Source: Thermodesulfobacteriaceae bacterium UBA6232 (GTDB lineage Bacteria > Desulfobacterota > Thermodesulfobacteria > Thermodesulfobacteriales > Thermodesulfobacteriaceae). From it: a stretch of 33,419 nucleotides of DNA. The position numbers and the translations under genes were made by a program. The first letter of the stretch is position 1, and the number at the start of each line of letters is the position of its first letter. The notes under the pieces are model-generated. The model was not told the DNA's origin, did no database searches, and saw only the letters and a list, made by a program, of their open reading frames with translations. The stretch is from assembly GCA_002441555.1 (NCBI GenBank), contig DJWK01000001.1:44542-77960 (forward strand). Direction: 5' to 3'. This document shows, piece by piece, positions 15,018-23,653 of the stretch.

Positions 15018-16924
15018 CTAAAAATTTTTTTTTTCTTCAAATTCAAGATAAATTCCCTTTTCCTTTACAAATCCTATAAATCTCTTGTAGGTAGGATGAA
15101 CTGACAAAGTTTCCGAATCTCCTATAACTATTAATTTTCTTTTAGCTCGCGTCAAAGAAACATTCAAACGCCCCAAATCTTCAAGAAATCCCAAATCCTT
15201 ATCCTTATTTGAACGAACCAAGGATAATATAATAATCTCTTTTTCTCTTCCCTGATAACCATCCACAGATTTTACCTCAATTTTTTTTAAAAGAGAAGAG
15301 ATAAGATCAACCTGATCATCATTAGGCGTAATAACCCCAATCCATTCCTTTTTTACATTCATTCCTAAAAATTTTTCTATTATATTTTTTACAATTTGGG
15401 CTTCAAGGGGATTTTCCCGGGAGGTTGAATCCTTTCTCTGCCTTTCCCACTTATTTTTACATTTCCAAGTATCTATAAATATCAAGGGAGCTTCTAAAGA
15501 AAGGATTTTATCCCAGGGCTCCCCAAAGGAGGAATTTTTAATATTTAAATCTTTAAGGGAAATATTTTTAACCCCTTCAAAGGTTAAAATTTTTTCTTCG
15601 TAAAATTCCTTATTGGGAAATTCCATCAAAAGCTCATTCATTCTGTATTGCACCCTTAATAAAGCTGACTTTTGAGGATAAAGAGTTATTAGACCTTCAA
15701 AGAGAGTTTTAGAAAGTTCCATTGCCCTTTCATTTAAGATAGTGGGAGGAAGTTGCTTGTGATCTCCTGCCAAGATAAACCTTTTTGCCTTGGAGATGGG
15801 AATAAGAACACTTGGTATGGTTGCCTGAGAGGCTTCATCAATTATGGCCACATCAAAGATGCTGTCTTTTATAAATTCCAGAGCAGAAGAAGAATTTGTG
15901 GCAAGAATTACTTGAGAATTTTTAATTATTTCTTTAATAATATCTTCTTCAAGAGCTTCTATCTTTTTATAAATTTCGCTAATTTTTTGATTATGCCTTA
16001 TCCATTGGGCAAGCTCTTGCATGGTTTTTGCTGATATCCCCCCTTAATCCCTTCCCCCTTGAAGCCAAAAAGAGAATTTCTTCTTCTCTCAAACCCCTTT
16101 TTAATTGAGGAGTTGGTTTTTTAAATTTATCTCTCAAAGTTATGAGAGCCTCTGCCTCTTCTCTTAATTTTCTTATCTCTTCATATCTGGGGTGAGCCTC
16201 AACCAAAGCTGAAAGGGTTGAGCTTTTTAATTCCTTGGTAACCCTTGAGGGATGTCCCAATCTCACAAGCCTCACCTTTCCAACAAGTCTCTCAATTTTC
16301 CCTGTCCCAAAGGGGCCATGGATTAGGAAAAAATCTGGAGAGCCGAGGGCTTTGCTTACAGCCTCCTTTTGGCTTTCATTCAGATTTTGGTCAAAAGGTG
16401 AAAACTCTTGAAGAAGTGTTTTTTTTAGGAGAAGAAAGCTTTAGTAATAGTCTCAAAGCCCTTACAGCATAGGGAGTAAGCTCTTTCAAATTTTCAATCT
16501 GTCTTTTATAGGTTAAATCATTGGCATAAAGATCAAGGCGAACCCCCTTTAAAGCCCAGGAAGGAACATTTTTCAAAGCAACCACTATAAATCTATTCCC
16601 CTTTTCCACAACAGGCCCAACAAGATCACTTTTTATGGGATCTCCTTTACTTATTAACACAAGATCCCCCACATTTATCTCCGTTTTAAAACTTTTTCTT
16701 CTTCCGTATTTGACGAGTTTATAACCAGATTCCGACCCGATTATCTTACCATTAAGTTCGAGAAGGGCTCTTCCCTTTTTCTCCCTTTCTCCCCCCTTAA
16801 GCTTTTTTATCTCAAGAAGGGTTGCTTCTATTTGAGCCTTCCTCTCAAGCTCAACAAGCTTGATAAGTTTATCTATGAATTTTTTTATTTCTGTAGATTC
16901 TGAAGAAGGCCTTTTCAATTTCAT
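15018..16924 (-). pseudogene. UPF1/IGHMBP2-like superfamily 1 DNA helicase, decayed (two frameshifts and an internal deletion)
   Basis: Three successive frames encode parts of one TIGR00376-type helicase. Frame 1 (ATG 16924) holds the N-terminal RNA/DNA-binding region and shifts at an A8 run (16419-16426). Frame 2 carries D-Q-N-L-N-E-S-Q-K-E-A-V and Walker A G-P-F-G-T-G-K, then jumps to I-E-R-L-V-G-K-V-R. Roughly 30 residues normally between them (rest of motif I and motif Ia) are missing, with the junction near 16294-16299. A G6 run (16038-16043) shifts to frame 3, which has D-E-A-S-Q-A-T, G-D-H-K-Q-L-P-P-T, Q-Y-R-M, D-G-Y-Q-G-R-E-K-E and L-T-R-A-K-R-K. Homopolymer shifts could be sequencing errors; the Walker A deletion could not be. 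Confidence 0.85.
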
Positions 16925-17821
16925 TAAGCTAAGTCCTCTTTTTCTGATTCAAAGTTTTTAAATACCCTTAATAATAATGGCAAAGATAAAAGCTGTAACC
17001 CTATTGAAACTAAAATTAAGGCATAAAGAGAAAAATCGTATAAAAAACCCAGGAAAAGGCTTTCCAGAAACCAGAAAAGTCCGAAAAGGGCATGAAAAAT
17101 GCCATAGCCCGTGGCTCTTTTTTCTTTGGGTGTAAAGAGGGCTACAGAGGCTCTCATGATAGATTCCTGCGCTCCAAGGCCTACTCCCCAAACAAGCATC
17201 CCCAAAAGCACAAGCTCTGCTCCTCCAAGGAAAACCAAAGGAGGTGACAGAGCGGATAAAAGAAAGGGTATCACCAAAACTTTTAAGCCCCTTTTATCAA
17301 AGAGATAGCCAAAAAGGAGAGCTGAAAGGGCATCTACCCCCATAGCCAAGGCATAATAAAGGGGTATAGAAGAGGCCCCTAAAATCTTTTCTTTATGGAG
17401 ATGATAAGCAATAAGAGCAAAATCCGCAAAGCCTGCACCATAAATCCCCATAGAAAGGGCATAAAGCCAAAAGAGGCGGGAAAAGCTTCCTTTTTTTCTT
17501 TTAAAGCTTTTCTTTCTAATTTTTGAGGATGAGGATAAAGAAAATAAGAAAGAAAAAGGAAAGTCAGGGCCAAAAAAGCAGAAATGGTTAATCCTGCAAA
17601 GGCTTGTCTGTAATTTTGGGTGTAAAGGAGAATGAGGGCTATTCTGTAAAATATCCAGAAACAAATCGCAGGCTATATCCAAGAAATTCACCAAAACCTG
17701 CCACAAAACCAACCAAGGTGGCACTTGCGCCAAGGGTTGCAAGATAAAGCCCGATTATGCTTCTTGCTCCCTCATAGGTAAAATCCGCAAAGAGACTAAC
17801 AAATCCAAGCAAAATCACCAA
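16924..17821 (-). pseudogene. MFS permease, decayed (out-of-frame internal deletion plus frameshift)
   Basis: The 5' part (TTG or GTG start near 17821) encodes G-F-V-S-L-F-A-D-F-T-Y-E-G-A-R-S, a typical start of this MFS group, and stops after 60 codons at F-T-E. In another frame, beginning at once (about 17640), the text resumes as I-A-L-I-L-L-Y-T-Q-N-Y-R-Q-A-F. I estimate that some 90-100 residues are missing. At an A7 run (17491-17497) the frame shifts again into L-F-W-L-Y-A-L-S-M-G-I-Y-G-A-G, which runs to the stop at 16924. The remaining protein, ~300 residues, is well below the ~400 of a normal 12-TM permease. The stop overlaps the helicase ATG (TAATG). Substrate unknown. Confidence 0.8.
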
Positions 17822-17851
17822 TCTAATGGGAGACCTTGAATTTATTTTATC

Positions 17852-18736
17852 TCACTTCAAGAGGGCAATAATTAAAATACCGAGAAACATTAAAAGGGCA
17901 GCAGACAAACGAAGCCCAATATATCTTTCTTTAAAAAAATACCAACCAAGAAGCACTGCAAAGAGAATACTTGTTCTTTTTAAGGCAATCATGTAGGCTG
18001 TCTCAACAAGACTTAAAGCAAGCATATGGCAAAAACACATAAGCGCTTGGGTGCCTCCTACAAGAAAAACGCCCTTAAGATTTTTTTTCACAAAGGAAAG
18101 TATTTCCACTTTATAAAGCACCTTTAAAAGGAGAGGAGTTACCAAGGAAAGAAGAGAAAAATAAAAGGCAGCAAAAAAGAGAGGGTCTGAAAGAAGAAGC
18201 CCTCTTTTTCCAAGAACGCTTGTGATCCCGTAAATAAAGGCAGTTATAAGAAGAAAAAATCCTCCCCTTTCTTCCCAAATTCCTTTAAAGGGTGCCAAAA
18301 GCCCTCTATTTATTCGGGGAAGATGGATAAGATAGGCTCCAAAGACAATGAGTAAAATCCCCGTAGCCCCAGTTAGACTTACCCTCTCGCCAAGGATTAA
18401 AAATCCCGTAAAAATGATAAAAACAGGGGTAAAGGAAAGAAAGGGAAGGGAGGCTGAAAGAGGAGAAACTTCAATCCCTTTCATATAAAAAAGGGTGGCT
18501 GTAATTTCAAGAGAAAGCAAAATCAGGGTAGTGACCAGGAAATCGGAGGTGAAATAGAGATAAGCGCTTTTTTTTAAAAGCAAATAGAGAAAAATAGGGA
18601 ATAAAAATGGAAAGGTCCCAAGGGTTCTTGCCACAGTCATTTTCACAAAACCTTCTATAGAAAGATATTTTTTGTTTAGGGCATCACTTAAAGCCACAAA
18701 AAAACCTGCAAGAATGGCAAAGAGAATCCAGAGCAT
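17852..18736 (-). CDS. DMT-superfamily permease with two EamA domains
   Basis: A 294-residue inner-membrane protein with about ten hydrophobic segments in two EamA repeats (roughly residues 1-138 and 155-293). The conserved phrases P-F-L-S-F-T-P-V-F and L-G-E-R-V-S-L-T-G-A close repeat 1, and R-T-S-I-L-F-A-V-L-L-G-W with F-K-E-R-Y close repeat 2. Family members export amino acids, nucleotide sugars or other small metabolites; the substrate here is unknown. It follows the glycosylase gene by 7 bases and has an AAGGTAG ribosome site. Confidence 0.88.
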   Translation of the reverse strand: MLWILFAILAGFFVALSDALNKKYLSIEGFVKMTVARTLGTFPFLFPIFLYLLLKKSAYLYFTSDFLVTTLILLSLEITATLFYMKGIEVSPLSASLPFLSFTPVFIIFTGFLILGERVSLTGATGILLIVFGAYLIHLPRINRGLLAPFKGIWEERGGFFLLITAFIYGITSVLGKRGLLLSDPLFFAAFYFSLLSLVTPLLLKVLYKVEILSFVKKNLKGVFLVGGTQALMCFCHMLALSLVETAYMIALKRTSILFAVLLGWYFFKERYIGLRLSAALLMFLGILIIALLK

Positions 18737-18743
18737 AAAGAAG

Positions 18744-19388
18744 CTACCTTAAATATGAGAGAGGACAGTCTTTACAAAGGGGTTCTCTCTTTTTACAGAA
18801 GTTCTTTCCACAAGCAACAAGAAGGGCATGATATTCTTTGAATAAATCTGTGTCTTTGTCAAGATTTTCGTGAAATAGGCTTTGTAATTCTTCATAACTT
18901 GTCTCTTCTGGACAAAGGCCATGCCTTGAAAGAATACGATAAGTATAGGCATCAACCACAAAAAAGGGCTTATCCAGGGCATAAAGCAAAATGGAATCAA
19001 CGGTTTCAGGCCCAAGGCCTTTTATCTCAAGAAGTTTCTTTCTTAAAGTTTCAGGCTCTTCCTCTTTCATTTTTTCAAGGCTTCCTCCATAATTTTCAAA
19101 AAGAAAATGTATAAAATTTTTTAATCTTTTAGCTTTTAGATTATAAAAACCAGAAGGTTTAATAAGTTCTGAAAGCTCCTTTTCAGAGAGATTGTATAAG
19201 GCCTCAGGGGTTAAAAGATTTATTTCTTTTAAGTTTTTTATAGCCCTTTCCACATTTTTCCAGGAGGCGTTTTGTGTAAGGATAGCACCTACACAGACCT
19301 CAAAAGGGGTTTCCGCAGGCCACCAACCTTGGGGCCCAAAAAATTTATAAAGCCTATCAAAGATTTCAAGAAAAATTCTATTCTTCAT
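18744..19388 (-). CDS. HhH-GPD DNA glycosylase, endonuclease III-related (COG2231/MagIII-like)
   Basis: A 214-residue base-excision repair glycosylase. It has W-W-P-A-E-T-P-F-E and L-T-Q-N-A-S-W-K-N-V, typical of the COG2231 branch that includes the 3-methyladenine glycosylase MagIII. The helix-hairpin-helix is I-K-G-L-G-P-E-T-V (122-130) and the catalytic Asp is in V-V-D-A-Y (Asp146). The HhH lacks the lysine of bifunctional EndoIII, so it is probably monofunctional. Cys198, 205 and 208 follow the CX6CX2C spacing of the EndoIII cluster, but the fourth Cys after them is absent; Cys193 might replace it. ATG 19388 fits the family start better than the TTG at 19427. It overlaps the fusion gene by 11 bases. 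Confidence 0.85.
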   Translation of the reverse strand: MKNRIFLEIFDRLYKFFGPQGWWPAETPFEVCVGAILTQNASWKNVERAIKNLKEINLLTPEALYNLSEKELSELIKPSGFYNLKAKRLKNFIHFLFENYGGSLEKMKEEEPETLRKKLLEIKGLGPETVDSILLYALDKPFFVVDAYTYRILSRHGLCPEETSYEELQSLFHENLDKDTDLFKEYHALLVACGKNFCKKREPLCKDCPLSYLR

Positions 19389-21705
19389 AAACAAATTTAA
19401 TAACCCTTGTGCCAGAGGAGGTATCAAAGACTTTGTAGCCGCGCTTGATAAGTTCTTCCCTTATGTAGTCTGCCTCCTCAAATCTTCCCTCTTTCCTTGC
19501 CCGATCCCTTGCTTTTGCAAGCTCAAGAATCTCTTTTTCTTTTACCTCCACGGGAAAAACCAAAATCCTAAAAACCGAGTTAAAATTTCTTAAAACCTCA
19601 AAAACCTTTTCTTTGTATCCTGCAGGAAAGCCCTTTTCTGCCTGGCGGTAAAGCTCTTTGAGAAATCCTGTTAATTCTGAAATGGCAAGAGGAGTATTAA
19701 GATCCTCCTTCAAGGCCTCTTTATAATCTCTCTCAAAGGCTTCAAGTTTTTCCCAAAGGGCCTCTCTTTCCATCTCAGATAAAACCTTTTCTTTGGCAAA
19801 GGAGATATAGGCAAGATAGGTATCAATCTTTTCAAGGTGTCTTTTGGAATCCTCAAGGGCCTTCCAGGAAAAATTTAAGGGGGTACTGTAATGGGTCTGA
19901 AGCATGTAAAGTCGCAAAACCCTTCCCTCAAATCCCCTTTCCTTTATATCAGGAATGGTAATTCTGTTTTCTGAAGAAAGCTTTTTGCCACCGTAATAGG
20001 TAAGCTCTGTGTGAATCCAGTAATTGGCAAGTTCCTTTCCTGTAAGAGCCTTTGCTACCGCTCTTGTGTTTTCGTGATGGGGGAAGACTAAATCCCTTCC
20101 GCTTGTATAAATATCAAAATTGTCTCCCAGATACTTTAAGGCAATACAGGCACAGTGAATATGCCAGGTGGGCCTAACTCTTCCGATTGGAGTTTCAAGA
20201 AAATATCCGGCCTTCATCTCAAGAATATGCACCCTCTTAAGCAAGGCAAAATCATAGGGCTCTTCCTTTTCGTATTCCTCTTGATCAACAGTTATTCCGG
20301 CCTTAAGGGCCTTTAAATCCACCTTGGCAAGCCTCCCATAATCAGGAAATCTTGAAACATCAAAATAAAGAGCAGAAAACTTTTCATAGGCCTTGTGTTG
20401 CTCATAAAGCTTAAAGGCAAGCTCTTTCATGGCCTCAAGGTTTTCACTAACCTTGGGATAGGCATCGGCTCTTTTAATCTTCAAAAATTCAAGATCCTCA
20501 TAAAAGGCTCTCTCAATTTCCTCTGTCAATTCCTTTAAAGGTTTTTCCTTTTCAAGGGCGGTCTGAATGGTTTTATCATCAAAATCGGTAAGATTGACCA
20601 CATGAAAGGGTTTATAACCATAAAGTTTTAAATACCCTTTGAGAATATCTGCAGTAAGAAGCCTTCTATAAAGACCAATATGAGGCCTTATATTGAGGGT
20701 CGGCCCGCAGGTATATATTTTAACCACAGGAGGTTCTTTGGGAACAAAGGCCTCCTTTTTTTGAGTAAGGGTATTAAAGAGATAAAGCTCCCTTTCTATT
20801 TCCTTGGTTTCAAAGGCCCAAAGAGGTGTGGAAAGATATCTTTCTCCATGATCAGGGAAAATTACTACAATAAGGCCTTCTTCTGTTTCTTCTGCAAGCT
20901 TTAGAGCTCCTGCAAGGGCAGCCCCTGAACTCATGCCCACAAAAATTCCTTCATTTCTTGCAAGCCATCTTGCCATTTCATAGGCTTCATCATCGTGCAC
21001 ATTAATCACCTTGTAAAGGAGCTTTCTCTCAAAAATTCCGGGAGGAAAAGACTCTTTCATATTTTTCAATCCCTGAATTTTGTGCCCAGGATAGGGCTCA
21101 ACTCCTACCACCTTGAAGGGAAGATTATTGTCTAAGGCATATCTTGCAATTCCCATGGCAGTTCCGGTGGTTCCAAGGGCACTTACCACAAAGGTAACCT
21201 TCCCTTCAGTTTGAGCCCAAATTTCTGGCCCTGTGGTGCGATAATGCATCTGCCAATTAGCGGGATTATTAAACTGATCAGGGCAAAAATATTTCTCAGG
21301 CTCAGCCCTAACAAGATCATAAACAAACTCAATAGCCCCATCAGTTCCCTTGGAAGCAGGTGTTAAAATAATCTCAGCCCCGAAGGCCTGCATAACCTTT
21401 CTTCTCTCAAGGGAAGCAGACTCAGGCATGGCAATTACACAACGATAGCCCTTCGCCGCACACACCATGGCAAGCCCAATTCCCGTGTTTCCGCTTGAAG
21501 CCTCAATAACAATTTTATCCGGTGTAAGAAGCCCCTTTTTCTCAGCATCCTCAATCATAGCAAGGGCAATCCTATCCTTTACAGAACCCCCGGGATTCTG
21601 CCCCTCTAATTTTCCCCAAATTTCAATCTTTCCCTTGACTTTTAGCTTATTTAGTTTAACTATAGGAGTATTACCAATCTTTTCGAGAATGTTATGAAAG
21701 CGCAT
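19378..21705 (-). CDS. cysK-cysS: Fusion of cysteine synthase (CysK/CysM) and a divergent cysteinyl-tRNA synthetase-like domain
   Basis: One intact 775-codon frame. Residues 1-300 are a PLP-dependent O-acetylserine sulfhydrylase: Lys43 in G-G-S-V-K-D-R, the S-S-G-N-T-G loop at 70-75, and G-T-T-G-T near 178. Residues ~305-775 have the whole CysRS layout: C-G-P-T (Cys333), catalytic Rossmann domain, W-H-I-H-C (Cys518), F-P-H-H-E-N (543-546), helical domain with L-N-T-P-L-A, and a C-terminal A-D-Y-I-R-E-E-L. Signature motifs are altered: HIGH is H-I-G-L (342-345), KMSKS is K-L-S-S-E, and the fourth zinc ligand (Glu after H-H-E-N in E. coli) is Thr547. It may make cysteine and activate it, but tRNA charging is doubtful. 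Strong AAGGAGG ribosome site; promoter at 21735-21762. Confidence 0.9.
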   Translation of the reverse strand: MRFHNILEKIGNTPIVKLNKLKVKGKIEIWGKLEGQNPGGSVKDRIALAMIEDAEKKGLLTPDKIVIEASSGNTGIGLAMVCAAKGYRCVIAMPESASLERRKVMQAFGAEIILTPASKGTDGAIEFVYDLVRAEPEKYFCPDQFNNPANWQMHYRTTGPEIWAQTEGKVTFVVSALGTTGTAMGIARYALDNNLPFKVVGVEPYPGHKIQGLKNMKESFPPGIFERKLLYKVINVHDDEAYEMARWLARNEGIFVGMSSGAALAGALKLAEETEEGLIVVIFPDHGERYLSTPLWAFETKEIERELYLFNTLTQKKEAFVPKEPPVVKIYTCGPTLNIRPHIGLYRRLLTADILKGYLKLYGYKPFHVVNLTDFDDKTIQTALEKEKPLKELTEEIERAFYEDLEFLKIKRADAYPKVSENLEAMKELAFKLYEQHKAYEKFSALYFDVSRFPDYGRLAKVDLKALKAGITVDQEEYEKEEPYDFALLKRVHILEMKAGYFLETPIGRVRPTWHIHCACIALKYLGDNFDIYTSGRDLVFPHHENTRAVAKALTGKELANYWIHTELTYYGGKKLSSENRITIPDIKERGFEGRVLRLYMLQTHYSTPLNFSWKALEDSKRHLEKIDTYLAYISFAKEKVLSEMEREALWEKLEAFERDYKEALKEDLNTPLAISELTGFLKELYRQAEKGFPAGYKEKVFEVLRNFNSVFRILVFPVEVKEKEILELAKARDRARKEGRFEEADYIREELIKRGYKVFDTSSGTRVIKFVYEE

Positions 21706-22617
21706 AAAAGAGCCTCCTTTTTGGGGATTTTTTTATTCTATATCATTTTACTTCACTCTCAAGCTTTGGCCTTAACACCTCTTAAAAAGAACAAATTTAT
21801 ATATCTTGAGGATTTTTCCTATATCATTAAGGAGGAAGATACCTTAACGGATCTTGCAGTTACCTTTAAAGTGGGATATCAGGCTTTACTTCTTGCTAAT
21901 CCTGGAGTTGATCCCTGGGTCCCTGATCCCGGAACAAAAATTATTATTCCCAAGAAAATCTTAATTCCTCCTGAATTTATTCTTAATCAAAATAGATACA
22001 TCATTATCAATCTTCCCGAAATGAGGCTTTATTACTTTGAAAGAGGAAAATTCAAGGTATTTCCTATAGGGGTTGGTGATGAGGGAAAACTAACTCCCGC
22101 AGGGAAATATTTAATTGTTCGCAAAAAGGAAAAACCCACTTGGTATCCTCCGGAATCCATTCGAGCTGAAGACCCCACTCTTCCAGAGGTAGTTCCCCCA
22201 GGACCAGAAAATCCTATGGGAGATTATGCCCTCTATCTTGATAGAGGACTTTATGCCATCCACGGCACAAACAAACCCTACAGCATTGGAAGAAGAACCA
22301 CTCACGGCTGCTTCAGGCTCTATCCAGAGGATATAGAATATGTCTATAAAAAAGTTCCCTTAAAAACCCCTGTTTATGTAATTTATGAGCCCTATAAAGT
22401 TGCCATTGAAGGAAAATCCATTTATCTTCAGGCCTTTCCAGATATTGAAAATAAAATCAAAAACCCTCTACCTTACATATTGCAAAAAATTGAAGCTCTA
22501 ATTTCAAAGGATTTTACTTATAAAATTGATCTTTTGAAACTTGACAAAATCTTAGAAAATCCCGATGGTTTGGTTCACAAAATCGGGACAGTTAAAAGAA
22601 AAGCTTCCTCTTTTTAG
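21694..22617 (+). CDS. L,D-transpeptidase (YkuD) with LysM domain
   Basis: A 307-residue secreted cell-wall enzyme that cross-links peptidoglycan or attaches proteins to it. A signal peptide spans about residues 1-26 (positively charged start, hydrophobic core, A-L-A). A LysM-like peptidoglycan-binding domain follows at ~42-88 (N-P-G-V-D-P-W-V-P and I-I-I-P). The YkuD domain at ~103-230 has catalytic H-G-T-N and T-H-G-C-F-R-L (nucleophile Cys). The ATG overlaps the divergent fusion gene by 12 bases, and the Shine-Dalgarno site is weak. The 3' end overlaps lpxC convergently by 26 bases. Confidence 0.92.
   Translation: MKAHKRASFLGIFLFYIILLHSQALALTPLKKNKFIYLEDFSYIIKEEDTLTDLAVTFKVGYQALLLANPGVDPWVPDPGTKIIIPKKILIPPEFILNQNRYIIINLPEMRLYYFERGKFKVFPIGVGDEGKLTPAGKYLIVRKKEKPTWYPPESIRAEDPTLPEVVPPGPENPMGDYALYLDRGLYAIHGTNKPYSIGRRTTHGCFRLYPEDIEYVYKKVPLKTPVYVIYEPYKVAIEGKSIYLQAFPDIENKIKNPLPYILQKIEALISKDFTYKIDLLKLDKILENPDGLVHKIGTVKRKASSF
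21735..21762 (-). promoter_or_regulatory. Promoter for the cysteine synthase fusion, inside the L,D-transpeptidase coding start
   Basis: On the minus strand TTGAGA (21757-21762, 5/6) and TAGAAT (21735-21740, 5/6) are 16 bases apart, about 30 bases before the fusion ATG. The promoter lies within the signal-peptide codons of the divergent transpeptidase gene. No comparable promoter was recognised for the transpeptidase itself. Confidence 0.5.
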
Positions 22618-23491
22618 GGATCCACAAAAAAGTAAGGGCCCTTTCTTCAACTTCTTCAAGAAGCCCTGCATGATAGAGGGATTTTAAGGCCTCAATGTGA
22701 AGCCTGTGCCCAGAAAATTCAGCATGCACTTCTGCCATCAAGGAAAGCCCTAAGGTATAAAGATCTCCCATAAGATCAAGAACCTTATGTCTAACAAACT
22801 CATCTTTGCTTCTTAAGCCCTCTGGATTTAACACCCTTTCCTCGTCAAGAACAATGGCATTGGAAAGGCTTCCACCTTTAAGAATCCCCTTTCTTTTTCT
22901 CTCTTCAAGAAGGTTTTTAAAACCAAAGGTTCTTGCAAAGGAAATTTCTCTGAGATATTCAAAGGGATGATGTCTGTAAATACATTCCTGAAGACCTATT
23001 AAGGGATGAGAAAATTCTATCTTTGCTTTTATTATAAGAGTTCTTGAAGGGAAAAAGGTAATACGGCCCTGGCCATTTTCCATAGTAAAGGGTTTAAGAA
23101 GGCGGTATTTTCTTCTCAACGCAGGAAGAATTCTAAAACCGGCTTCTCTAATTTTCCTTACAAAGTATAAGGCTGACCCGTCAAAAAGAGGAATTTCCTC
23201 TCCATAAACCCTGATTAAAAGATTGTCAATTCCGAGCCCGTGAAGGGCTGAAAGAAGATGTTCCACAAGATTAATAGTTATCTTTCCATCAGAAAGAAGC
23301 GTTGAACCCTCAGATCCCACTACATAGTCAATATGAAGGGGGATTTGTGGTGACCTTGGAAGATCTGCCCTTTCAAAGATAATTCCTTCATTTTCTGGAA
23401 GGGGATGAAACTCAATTTTTATCTTTTTACTGGTAAATATTCCCTCTCCTTCAAGAGAAACAGGTTGCGCAATGGTTCTTTGATATTCCAT
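22592..23491 (-). CDS. lpxC: LpxC, UDP-3-O-acyl-N-acetylglucosamine deacetylase
   Basis: A 299-residue cytosolic zinc enzyme for the committed step of lipid A synthesis, so the organism makes an LPS outer membrane. It starts with the family phrase Q-R-T-I and carries V-E-H-L-L-S-A-L-H-G-L-G-I-D-N (zinc His), D-G-S-A, K-D-E-F-V-R-H-K-V-L-D-L-M-G-D (zinc His and Asp), and catalytic His in S-G-H-R-L-H. Length is standard. It is separated from pyk by a terminator, so it probably has its own promoter in 23492-23600, though no good match was found. The ribosome site is weak (GGGAT). Confidence 0.95.
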   Translation of the reverse strand: MEYQRTIAQPVSLEGEGIFTSKKIKIEFHPLPENEGIIFERADLPRSPQIPLHIDYVVGSEGSTLLSDGKITINLVEHLLSALHGLGIDNLLIRVYGEEIPLFDGSALYFVRKIREAGFRILPALRRKYRLLKPFTMENGQGRITFFPSRTLIIKAKIEFSHPLIGLQECIYRHHPFEYLREISFARTFGFKNLLEERKRKGILKGGSLSNAIVLDEERVLNPEGLRSKDEFVRHKVLDLMGDLYTLGLSLMAEVHAEFSGHRLHIEALKSLYHAGLLEEVEERALTFLWIPKKRKLFF

Positions 23492-23582
23492 AATTTTTTA
23501 TCCCAAATTTTTAAAATTTTTTATGCAAATTTTTTGCCTGAAATTTAAAAACTAAACCTTGAAGAAAGTCTTTATAACAGAT

Positions 23583-23596
23583 GGTCTTAAAAGACC
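23583..23596. promoter_or_regulatory. 14-bp inverted repeat upstream of lpxC
   Basis: GGTCT-TAAA-AGACC lies between the pyk terminator and lpxC. It has no T tract on either strand, so it is more likely an operator or RNA hairpin than a terminator. Its function is unknown. Confidence 0.25.
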
Positions 23597-23601
23597 TTCA
23601 G

Positions 23602-23621
23602 AAAAACAAGCCATAGGCTTG
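23602..23621 (-). terminator. Intrinsic terminator after pyk
   Basis: On the minus strand CAAGCC and GGCTTG form a 6-bp stem with loop TAT, followed directly by TTTTT. It lies ~33 bases past the pyk stop and would end the long operon starting at 33313. A second imperfect stem (GGTGT / ACACC with inner GGA / TCC) sits immediately upstream of it. Confidence 0.65.
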
Positions 23622-23653
23622 GTGTGGAATTTTCCTTACACCTGTGTAAAAAA

